Shown here: piece after piece, positions 1 to 5,389 of the stretch | Position numbering within the stretch: position 1 is the first letter of the stretch | Layout of the letters: each line of letters opens with the position of its first letter | Assembly: GCA_011391655.1 (NCBI GenBank) | Contig: JAABQE010000302.1 | Span: forward strand, 1 to 5,389 | DNA from: Hydrogenophilales bacterium | GTDB taxonomy: Bacteria; Pseudomonadota; Gammaproteobacteria; Burkholderiales; Thiobacillaceae | Length of the DNA stretch: 5,389 nt | Reading direction: 5' to 3' | Position numbers and translations under genes: made by a program | Notes under the pieces: generated by a model | Database searches by the model: none | Seen by the model: only the letters and a program-made list of their open reading frames with translations | What the model was told of the DNA's origin: nothing

Positions 1-1
1 G

Positions 2-130
2 CCGCAGGCGATGGTGCTGACCGGCATTGTCGTTGCCGTTGCCGCCACCGCGCTCGCTCTTGCTCTGCTTCGCCGGTTGCATGCGTTGACCGGCGAAGTG
101 ACGTTGCCCGTGAGCGAGAACGATGCTTAA
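2..130 (+). CDS. mnhC: Mrp/Mnh cation:proton antiporter subunit C (NuoK-like), 3' end only
   Basis: Only the last 42 codons are present; the gene starts before the window. The readable frame begins with PQAMVLTGIVVA, runs through a hydrophobic helix (about residues 3-23 of the fragment) and ends in a polar tail of about 18 residues finishing SENDA, stop TAA at 128-130. The PQA-x-VLT motif followed by a small-residue-rich helix is the signature of the last transmembrane segment of MrpC/MnhC, a homologue of complex I subunit NuoK. In the family this small three-helix protein packs beside the large D subunit in the antiporter membrane domain. The start codon of the next gene lies inside the last codons (ATGCTTAA, 8 bp overlap), consistent with a conserved C-D pair. 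The assignment rests on a short fragment, but the motif and the D-type neighbour agree. NuoK itself is less likely because the downstream genes are not nuoL/M/N in complex I order. Confidence 0.8.
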   Translation, partial: PQAMVLTGIVVAVAATALALALLRRLHALTGEVTLPVSENDA

Positions 131-1565
131 GCCGTTTCTTGACCCGCTCGTCTGGCTCATTCTGCTGCCGCTGCTTTGGGCTAGCCTGGCTTTCCTGCTT
201 GGGCCAAATCGTGGCGCGCGGCCGGCCATTGTCGGGCTCGCCGTGCAACTGCTGCTGGCCCTGCAACTGGCCGGCGAATTGCTCGCCAGCGGTGCCCGGA
301 CGCATGCCGTAGGCGGTTGGCAGGCGCCATTGGGGATCGACCTTGCAGCCGATGGCCTGGCTGTAGCCATGTTGTTGCTGACCCAGCTCGTCGCCTTGCC
401 GCTGGCGATCTATGCCCGTGCCTATTTCAGCCCGAACTCGACCGAGGCCCGCTATTTCTGGCCGATCACCGGTTTCCTCATTGCCGGCCTGAACGCGCTG
501 TTCCTCTCGGCCGACCTGTTCAATATCTACGTCACCCTCGAACTGGTCGGGCTGGCGGCGGTCGGGCTGGTTGCGGCCGGCGGCGGGGCCAAACAGGTGG
601 CGGCGGCGCTGCGCTATCTTTTTGCCACATTGCTCGGCTCCGGCGCCTACCTGCTCGGCGTCGCGTTGATCTATGGCACCTACGGCACGGTCTCGATCAG
701 CAGCCTGACTCCCTTGCTGACGGCCGATGCGCCCAATCTGGTCAAAATAGCTGGTGCCTTGATGCTGCTGGGCCTGATGCTCAAGACGGCATTGTTTCCC
801 TTCCATTTCTGGCTGCCGCCCGCCCACGGCGGGGCCCCGGCGCCGGTCTCGGCCTTGCTCTCGGCCCTCGTCGTCAAAGCTTCGTTTTACTTGATCCTGC
901 GCCTCTGGCTCGGGCCGTTTGCACCGCTTGCCGAGGCGCTCGTCTGGCTACCGGCGCTGCTGGGCACGGCAGCCATAGTATGGGGTTCGCTGATGGCCAT
1001 CCGGGCGAAACGCATCAAAATGCTGATCGCCTATTCGACCGTTGCCCAGCTCGGTTACCTGTTCCTGATTTTTCCCCTGTTCAGCGGGCAGGGGGCTTTG
1101 CAAGCCGGCGTCATGCAGGTCTTTGCCCATGGCCTGGCCAAGGCAGCAATGTTCACCGCAGCCGGGGTGCTGATCAAGGCCACCGGCAAAGACACGGTCG
1201 ACGCCTTGGCTGGCGTCGCCGAAAGGTTGCCGGTGACACTGTTTGCCTTTGCCCTGGCGGGTGTCACGCTGATGGGGCTGCCGCCATCGGCTGGTTTTCT
1301 CGCCAAGTGGTTGTTGATCGAGGCTGCCCTGAAGCAAGGCTATTGGGGAATTGTGGTGGTGGTTTTAAGCGGTGGCCTGCTCGCCGCCGTCTATGTTTTT
1401 CGCGTGCTTCGTCAGGCTTTTCTACTCGCCCCGGCCGCGGCTGATTTTGTCCCGGTGCCCCGCACCCTGGAATGGACAGCTTTTGCCCTCGGCGCGGCCA
1501 GCGTACTGCTCGGGCTACGCGGCATCGAGCTGATGCAACTGCTCGCCATCGGGGGGCCTCCATGA
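123..1565 (+). CDS. mnhD: Mrp/Mnh antiporter subunit D-like proton-translocating protein (first of two)
   Basis: A 480-residue, highly hydrophobic protein of the NuoL/M/N-MrpA/D family, about the usual MrpD length and with room for the family's 14 helices. The expected charged residues along the membrane are visible: E140 in IYVTLELVGL (equivalent of the TM5 glutamate), K221 in LMLKTALFPFHFWLP (TM7 lysine of the broken helix), H236 within PPAHGGAPAPVSALL, K252 in LVVKASFYL (TM8), K340 in FAHGLAKAAMF, and K395 in GFLAKWLL (the TM12 position, lysine in MrpD-type proteins and glutamate in NuoM). It should therefore be a competent proton channel in the inner membrane, exchanging protons for Na+ or another monovalent cation as part of the complex. 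The ATG at 123 overlaps the stop of the C gene and keeps the N-terminal helix. Only a weak purine-rich stretch (GAGCGAG) precedes it, so coupling may drive initiation. The gene ends in an ATGA overlap with the next. Specific ion and partner subunits cannot be read from sequence. Confidence 0.88.
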   Translation: MLKPFLDPLVWLILLPLLWASLAFLLGPNRGARPAIVGLAVQLLLALQLAGELLASGARTHAVGGWQAPLGIDLAADGLAVAMLLLTQLVALPLAIYARAYFSPNSTEARYFWPITGFLIAGLNALFLSADLFNIYVTLELVGLAAVGLVAAGGGAKQVAAALRYLFATLLGSGAYLLGVALIYGTYGTVSISSLTPLLTADAPNLVKIAGALMLLGLMLKTALFPFHFWLPPAHGGAPAPVSALLSALVVKASFYLILRLWLGPFAPLAEALVWLPALLGTAAIVWGSLMAIRAKRIKMLIAYSTVAQLGYLFLIFPLFSGQGALQAGVMQVFAHGLAKAAMFTAAGVLIKATGKDTVDALAGVAERLPVTLFAFALAGVTLMGLPPSAGFLAKWLLIEAALKQGYWGIVVVVLSGGLLAAVYVFRVLRQAFLLAPAAADFVPVPRTLEWTAFALGAASVLLGLRGIELMQLLAIGGPP

Positions 1566-3073
1566 CGCTCAACGAATTGCTGCCGCTCGCCGTGCTCGCC
1601 TCCTCGCTGCTGCCCGGCCTGATTATTTTCACCCTGCCGGAAGCCTGGGTTGGAACCCGCACGACGCTCAACATCTTCGCCGCCGTGACCAAGATTGTCC
1701 TGGTTGGCATCTTGCTCGCCGGGGTCCAGGCTGGCGAGACCTACGGCGTGCGCTTCGCCGTTCTGCCCGGACTCGATATCGCGCTCAAAGTTGATTCGCT
1801 GGGTCTTTTATTCATGACTCTCTCGGCGGTGCTCTGGCTAGTGACCACGTTTTACGCCATTGGCTACCTCGAAGGCGCACCGCACCGCAGCCGTTTCTTC
1901 GGTTTCTTCAGTCTGTGTGTCACGACCACCATGGGCATAGCCATGGCCGGCAATCTATTCACCTTTTTCATCTTCTACGAGTTGCTGACGCTGTCCACCT
2001 TTCCACTCGTTGTTCATCGCGGCACCGACAAGGCAATGAAGGGCGGCACCATTTACCTCGCCTACACGCTGGGTGGGGGCACGCTGCTGCTCGCCGGGAT
2101 CGTCTGGCTGAATTACCTGATCGGTCATACCGAGTTCGCTCATGGTGGCATTGCCGCCACCCTTGGGGCGGAATACGCTGGCCAACTGCAGATCATCTTT
2201 TTGCTGCTGATCGCCGGCGTCGGCGTCAAGGCTGCGATTGTGCCGCTGCATGGCTGGCTGCCCAAGGCGATGGTCGCCCCGGCGCCCGTTTCGGCCCTGC
2301 TGCATGCGGTGGCGGTGGTCAAGGCCGGGGCTTTTGGCATCGTCCGGATAGTTTACGAAGTCTACGGCATCGAATTCGCCCAGTCGCTTCACTTGTTGAT
2401 CCCACTGGCGCTGATCGCTTCCGTCACTATCATCTGGGGCTCATTGCGGGCGCTGTTTCAGGATGATCTGAAAAAACGTCTGGCTTATTCGACGATCAGC
2501 CAGGTTTCCTACATCGTGCTGGGTGTCGCCCTGTTTGGCCCGATCGGCACGGTTGGCGGCCTGGTTCATCTGGTGCATCAAGGCATCATGAAAATCACCC
2601 TGTTTTTCTGCGCCGGAAATTATGCCGAAACGCTGGGCATCCACAAGGTGAGCGAAATGGATGGGGCCGGTCGGCGGATGCCGCTGACGACACTGGCTTT
2701 TTCAGTCGCCGCCCTTGGCATGATGGGCGCGCCGCTAACGGTTGGCGCGGTCAGCAAGGCCTGGCTGACGGATGGCGCCCAAGCGGCGGGCATGGAATGG
2801 GCGATCTGGGTGCTCTGGACCTCAAGCTTGCTCAATGCCGCCTATTTTCTCCCCATTTTGTGGCGCGCCTGGGCGCGCAAAGTGCCGCTTGCCTGGCCGG
2901 CCGAGCAGATTCCCGCTCGCGGTTGGCGAGAAACCGCGTGGCTCCTGCTGCTGCCGCCACTGCTGACGGCCGTTGTCACCCTGGCCGCCGGGATATTTGC
3001 TGATAGCGGCTTTGGCCCGCTGGCCTGGGCACAACTGATTGCGCAGCGGGAATACTTGGGCGTGATGCCATGA
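1562..3073 (+). CDS. second Mrp subunit D-like / NuoL-M-type proton-translocating protein
   Basis: A 503-residue polytopic membrane protein of the same Proton_antipo_M type as its neighbour but clearly divergent. Key residues are all present: E140 in FIFYELLTLS, K223 in GVGVKAAIVPLHGWLPKA with H230, K254 in AVAVVKAGAFG, K304/K305 in the loop DDLKKRLAYST, K344 in HQGIMKITLFF and K399 in GAVSKAWL. It is thus predicted to be a second active proton channel in the same inner-membrane complex, perhaps filling the place of the NuoL-like half of MrpA. ATG 1562 is chosen over the in-frame ATG at 1472. The upstream extension (30 residues, arginine-rich and polar) lies wholly inside the previous gene, whereas 1562 gives a hydrophobic N-terminus, an ATGA overlap and a G6 run (1551-1556) five bases upstream as a ribosome-binding site. 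It ends in another ATGA overlap with the diguanylate cyclase. Whether it counts as MrpD, an MrpA fragment or a NuoM-like subunit needs a phylogeny, so no symbol is given. Confidence 0.85.
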   Translation: MTLNELLPLAVLASSLLPGLIIFTLPEAWVGTRTTLNIFAAVTKIVLVGILLAGVQAGETYGVRFAVLPGLDIALKVDSLGLLFMTLSAVLWLVTTFYAIGYLEGAPHRSRFFGFFSLCVTTTMGIAMAGNLFTFFIFYELLTLSTFPLVVHRGTDKAMKGGTIYLAYTLGGGTLLLAGIVWLNYLIGHTEFAHGGIAATLGAEYAGQLQIIFLLLIAGVGVKAAIVPLHGWLPKAMVAPAPVSALLHAVAVVKAGAFGIVRIVYEVYGIEFAQSLHLLIPLALIASVTIIWGSLRALFQDDLKKRLAYSTISQVSYIVLGVALFGPIGTVGGLVHLVHQGIMKITLFFCAGNYAETLGIHKVSEMDGAGRRMPLTTLAFSVAALGMMGAPLTVGAVSKAWLTDGAQAAGMEWAIWVLWTSSLLNAAYFLPILWRAWARKVPLAWPAEQIPARGWRETAWLLLLPPLLTAVVTLAAGIFADSGFGPLAWAQLIAQREYLGVMP

Positions 3074-3939
3074 GGTCGCATGAGCGACTGCTTTGGCAGC
3101 CTGGGGGTCGTAGGGTCCAGGTCATGCTGTTTGGCGTTTTGCTGGGGTTTGTGCTGCTGGTGGCCTACCTGCATATTCTGACCGGGCTGGCTTTTGAATT
3201 TCACCTGTTTTTTATTTTCCCCGTTTTGTTGGCGAGTTGGCTGCTCGGTGCCCGGGCCGGCCAGACGATGGCATTTCTCGCCGTAAGCATCTGGATTGCT
3301 GCTGACTACCTGCTGGCGGGAGAAATCAGCGATTCGCTCCCCTTCTTCTTCAACGGCATCGTCCGCCTGGCCATTTTTTATTTTGGCGCGAGCCTGGTTG
3401 GTAGCCTGCGCCGTGTCTTGCAACGCGAGTCCCGTCTGGCTCGTCAGGACGCTTTGACAGCGCTGCCCAACCGTCGCGAATTTTACGATCTTGGGCGTCG
3501 CGCTGCGGCTCAGGCGCAACGTCAGGGTGCACCATTGACCGCAGTTTTTATTGATCTCGACCGTTTCAAGGAGGCTAACGACCAGTACGGGCATGAAACT
3601 GGCGACCGCCTGCTGGCTAGTGTGGCCGATGTGATGCGTCAGCACGTGCGGGCCACTGATATTGCCGGTCGTTTGGGTGGCGATGAGTTCGCTCTGTTGT
3701 TGCCAAATATGGGGGCCACAGCGGCGGCTTCCTATGTCGAAAATCTCCGGCAACGTTTGTTGGCAGCAATGCGCCAGCAGCATTGGCTGGTGACTTTCAG
3801 CATCGGGGTGGCAAGCTATGAGGTGGCACCGCAGGATTTTGATGGATTGCTGGCCAAGGCCGATGCCCTGATGTACGAGGTCAAGGACAGTGGTCGTGAC
3901 CGTATTTTGCAGAAGATTTATTCGGGTGAGCCGACTTGA
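3070..3939 (+). CDS. membrane-bound diguanylate cyclase (GGDEF domain)
   Basis: A 289-residue enzyme expected to make cyclic di-GMP from two GTP, acting as a dimer with its catalytic domain in the cytoplasm. Residues 1-16 are polar and basic. Residues about 17-112 form roughly four hydrophobic helices with very short loops, so the input domain probably senses something within or at the membrane rather than through a periplasmic domain. A short basic linker (LRRVLQRESRLARQ) leads to a complete GGDEF domain: DALTALPNRR from 127, the metal-binding DLDRFKEANDQYGHE from 162, a product-inhibition site RATD at 194-197 with the usual five-residue gap, and GGDEF at 203-207. All catalytic signature residues are intact, so it should be active and feedback-inhibited. 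No EAL or HD-GYP domain is present. The start ATG overlaps the antiporter stop as ATGA, and no clear independent promoter or strong ribosome-binding site is seen, so expression is probably coupled to the antiporter genes. The input signal is unknown. Confidence 0.93.
   Translation: MRSHERLLWQPGGRRVQVMLFGVLLGFVLLVAYLHILTGLAFEFHLFFIFPVLLASWLLGARAGQTMAFLAVSIWIAADYLLAGEISDSLPFFFNGIVRLAIFYFGASLVGSLRRVLQRESRLARQDALTALPNRREFYDLGRRAAAQAQRQGAPLTAVFIDLDRFKEANDQYGHETGDRLLASVADVMRQHVRATDIAGRLGGDEFALLLPNMGATAAASYVENLRQRLLAAMRQQHWLVTFSIGVASYEVAPQDFDGLLAKADALMYEVKDSGRDRILQKIYSGEPT
3925..3938 (+). promoter_or_regulatory. ribosome-binding site plus TTG start deciding the DUF2062 start
   Basis: GGTGAG lies five bases before a TTG codon that shares its last bases with the TGA stop of the cyclase gene (TTGA). 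No ATG is available at this junction in the DUF2062 frame. This supports an uncommon start codon with translational coupling. It is seen in sequence; use of the codon is inferred. Confidence 0.6.
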
Positions 3940-4490
3940 GCTGGATATCACGTTTCCATCCCCGTCTGCCGAGTCGCGAGAAACTACTGCGCAGCCCGGG
4001 GCTGCGCTGGCTGGCGCCCTGGCTGAGCCACCCCAAGTTGTGGGCTTGGTCACGTCGCGGTGTTGCCCTGGGTGTGGCGCTCGGCTTGTTCTTTGGCCTG
4101 CTCATTCCATTGGCACAAATCCCCCTCAGCGCAGCTGCCGCCATCGTGCTCCGGGCCAATCTTCCGGCCGCAGCAGTGAGCACCCTGATCAGTAACCCGG
4201 TAACCTACGGCCCGATTTACTACGCCGCTTACCGATTGGGAAATTGGGTCACTGGCGAATCAGCGTTGCCGGCTGAAATACTGCCGTCAAGTGCCGTTGA
4301 GGGAAGTGCCGGTGAGGCTGAAGACAGGTCCGACAGATCTATTTGGCAGCGCATTACAACCCTCGGAAAGCCCTTGCTGGTTGGTTTGTCGATCATGGCA
4401 ACGCTGGCCGGGTTGCTAACCTACTGGATCGTCGATCTGGTTTGGCGTTGGCATACGCTGCGGCGCTGGCGCCAACGGCGGTTGCAATAG
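3936..4490 (+). CDS. DUF2062 family small membrane protein
   Basis: A 184-residue protein of the DUF2062 family, for which no biochemical role is established. The N-terminus is basic and amphipathic (residues 1-42, many Arg and Trp). Two hydrophobic segments follow (about 43-62 and 64-82), then the family hallmark ISNPVTYGPIYYAAYRLG (residues 85-102, with the NP-x-T motif), a polar acidic linker (about 107-137), a further hydrophobic helix (about 147-168) and a strongly basic C-terminus (RRWRQRRLQ). It is predicted to sit in the inner membrane with both basic ends in the cytoplasm. The proposed start is TTG at 3936, overlapping the cyclase stop as TTGA. GGTGAG at 3925-3930, five bases upstream, is a good ribosome-binding site, and the reading continues from there with typical family sequence. 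A later start would cut into the N-terminal region. Its place as last gene of the operon suggests co-expression with the antiporter and cyclase. Family assignment is strong; function is not known. Confidence 0.85.
   Translation: MSWISRFHPRLPSREKLLRSPGLRWLAPWLSHPKLWAWSRRGVALGVALGLFFGLLIPLAQIPLSAAAAIVLRANLPAAAVSTLISNPVTYGPIYYAAYRLGNWVTGESALPAEILPSSAVEGSAGEAEDRSDRSIWQRITTLGKPLLVGLSIMATLAGLLTYWIVDLVWRWHTLRRWRQRRLQ
4289..4318 (+). repeat. 15-bp in-frame tandem duplication in the DUF2062 linker
   Basis: Two adjacent 15-base units (4289-4303 and 4304-4318) match at 13 of 15 positions, sharing the core AAGTGCCG-TGAGG. They encode the consecutive peptides SAVEG and SAGEA in the polar linker between the conserved DUF2062 core and the C-terminal helix. 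The reading frame is kept. This looks like a small local slippage duplication in a region of low constraint. Confidence 0.6.
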
Positions 4491-4528
4491 CGGCATGGCT
4501 TGATCTGACGGGGTTTTCTGAATACTGC

Positions 4529-4564
4529 ACCGCAAGGAAATTTCCTGCGAGGCGCGGTCGACCG
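4529..4564. terminator. possible bidirectional terminator or palindromic element between convergent genes
   Basis: The 89-base gap between the two convergent stops (4491-4579) holds a perfect 12-base palindrome AGGAAATTTCCT (4535-4546). CGC (4531-4533) and GCG (4547-4549) extend it past a single bulged A. A second palindrome CGGTCGACCG lies at 4555-4564. ACCGC at 4529-4533 can instead pair with GCGGT at 4554-4558 to make a longer alternative stem. The position is right for a shared terminator, but neither strand shows a clear run of T after a stem, so classic intrinsic termination is doubtful. A protein-binding site is an alternative. No gene is seen in the gap. Confidence 0.35.
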
Positions 4565-4579
4565 TAGAAAATGGCCAAA

Positions 4580-5389
4580 TCAGCGAATAACGGTGAGGTC
4601 GGACGCCTGACCGATGAATTTCACGCGCTGGCGCATGGCTTCTGTGACGAAAATCCGACCGTCGCGGTCAACCCGCAAAACCAGGCCAATTTCCATTTTT
4701 TGCGCCATCGCGCGCCAACCCACGGGGCCGGCAATGAAGATCGGTTTGGAGGCCGCGTCGGAGCGCGTACCGGCCTGCGCGCCGGCTGGAATCAGTACGG
4801 TGACGGCCTGCGTGTGGTCAGCCGGGTAGCCGGTGCGCGGGTCGAGCAGGTGGGGGTAGCGTTTGCCAGCCACTTCAAAAAAACGCTGGTAATCGCCGGA
4901 GGTGCCGATCGCTTCGCCGTCAGCGAGTTCGACCGTCGCCAGCGGGCCGGGCTGGCGCGGGTGCTGGATGCCGACTTTCCACTGGCGGCCTTCCTTGCTG
5001 TCCAGCGCCATGACATTGCCGCCGATGTTGATTAGCGCGTTGTCGATGCCCTGGCTGCGCAGGATGGTGGCGGCGCGGTCGAGGGCAACGCCTTTCAGGT
5101 AGCCACCGAAGTCGAGCGCGACCTGGCGGTTACGGCTGGTGATGCTGTTTTCGTTGATGGTCAGATCGGCAATGGATGGCTTGCTGGCCAGCCAGGCCTT
5201 GATTTCACTTTCAGCGGGTAATTCGCCCTTGAATTCATCGGTCTGAAAGCCCCAGAGTTTGATTAGTTGGCCAATGCCGGGGTCGAAGAGATGCTCGCCC
5301 TGCGCTCCGAATTGCTGCGCTTCGCGAACGAAAGCATCCAGTTCCGGCGTGACTTGCTGCGGTCGACCGGCAAAAATGGCCGAATTCAG
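4580..5389 (-). CDS. apbE: ApbE-family FAD:protein FMN transferase, N-terminus beyond window
   Basis: The frame is open from the window edge at 5389 down to TGA at 4582-4580, giving 269 C-terminal residues. Family length suggests that several tens of residues, including any signal peptide or lipobox, lie outside. ApbE enzymes attach FMN from FAD to Ser/Thr of exported or membrane flavoproteins such as subunits of Nqr, Rnf and NosR-like systems, usually on the periplasmic side. Visible family motifs (numbering within the fragment) are FDPGIGQLIKLWGF (35-48), DFGGYLKGVALDRA (93-106, FAD-binding loop), NALINIGGNV (117-126), GTSGDYQRFF (162-171), HLLDPRTGYP (180-189, conserved His and Asp-Pro) and SDAASKP (210-216, with the metal-binding Asp at 211). 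In the usual D-x-x-x-T motif the last residue is Thr; here it is Lys215. The internal ATG at 5011 is not the start, because the conserved FAD loop lies upstream of it. The gene converges on the antiporter operon; no target flavoprotein is visible. Confidence 0.88.
   Translation of the reverse strand: MNSAIFAGRPQQVTPELDAFVREAQQFGAQGEHLFDPGIGQLIKLWGFQTDEFKGELPAESEIKAWLASKPSIADLTINENSITSRNRQVALDFGGYLKGVALDRAATILRSQGIDNALINIGGNVMALDSKEGRQWKVGIQHPRQPGPLATVELADGEAIGTSGDYQRFFEVAGKRYPHLLDPRTGYPADHTQAVTVLIPAGAQAGTRSDAASKPIFIAGPVGWRAMAQKMEIGLVLRVDRDGRIFVTEAMRQRVKFIGQASDLTVIR

Noticed and set aside
828..846. GC-only stretch with GGGGCCCC palindrome in the first D-subunit gene
   Set aside because: It encodes the conserved HGGAPAPVS segment; the base pattern follows from Gly/Ala/Pro codons.
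317..1444. A 375-codon plus-strand frame overlapping the first D-subunit gene
   Set aside because: It is Arg/Gly/Cys-rich with no membrane pattern or domain, while the overlapping frame has all family residues.
1472..1561. N-terminal extension of the second D-like protein from the ATG at 1472
   Set aside because: The 30 extra residues are polar and arginine-rich and lie inside the previous gene. ATG 1562 has a G-rich ribosome-binding site and the standard ATGA overlap.
2842..4053. A 403-codon open frame on the minus strand across the cyclase gene
   Set aside because: Its product is low-complexity and rich in Gln, Ser and Thr, with no recognisable domain. It lies opposite a clear GGDEF gene and crosses three gene boundaries; it is a shadow of GC-rich coding sequence.
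4343..4567. A 74-codon plus-strand frame running from the DUF2062 gene into the convergent gap
   Set aside because: Most of it is an alternate frame of the DUF2062 gene, and no ribosome-binding site or conserved feature supports it.
4571..5035. A 154-codon plus-strand frame opposite the ApbE gene
   Set aside because: The minus-strand frame carries every ApbE motif; the plus-strand product has no recognisable features.
5360..5369. A second copy of CGGTCGACCG inside the ApbE gene, matching the palindrome at 4555-4564
   Set aside because: A 10-base GC-rich palindrome within coding sequence is easily explained by codon use; two copies in about 5 kb do not make a repeat family.
4580..5389. Idea that ApbE flavinylates a subunit of the neighbouring Mrp complex
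   Set aside because: Known Mrp subunits carry no flavin, no FMN-binding domain or flavinylation motif was seen in the window, and the gene is convergent rather than co-transcribed.

Overview
The window looks like bacterial chromosomal DNA that is GC-rich, gene-dense and without mobile elements. Codon use, the style of the diguanylate cyclase, the DUF2062 protein and the ApbE variant suggest a betaproteobacterium, possibly of the Rhodocyclales type. That placement is an impression from protein style, not a database result.

Layout: positions 2-4490 hold one tightly packed plus-strand operon. It comprises the 3' end of an Mrp/Mnh antiporter subunit C gene (2-130), two consecutive genes for large NuoL/M/N-like proton-channel subunits of the MrpD type (123-1565 and 1562-3073), a membrane-bound diguanylate cyclase (3070-3939) and a small DUF2062 membrane protein (3936-4490). 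Every junction is an overlap: 8 bp at the first (ATGCTTAA), then ATGA, ATGA and TTGA. This implies one transcript with translational coupling throughout. A short non-coding stretch (4491-4579) with two palindromes separates the operon from a convergent minus-strand gene (4580 to beyond 5389). That gene encodes an ApbE-type FAD:protein FMN transferase and lacks its N-terminus here.

How the genes may work together: the C and two D-like subunits would form the ion-translocating core of a complex I-related cation/proton antiporter in the inner membrane, driven by the proton gradient. The canonical order A-B-C-D-E-F-G is not followed. A second D-like gene follows the first, and then come signalling and unknown-function genes instead of E, F and G, which must lie upstream or elsewhere if present. 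The coupled diguanylate cyclase has intact catalytic and product-inhibition motifs, so cyclic di-GMP output may be tied to synthesis, or less certainly to activity, of the antiporter. This is the most interesting point in the window, but it remains an inference from gene order. The ApbE gene may serve a flavoprotein elsewhere; its convergent orientation gives no evidence of a link to the antiporter.
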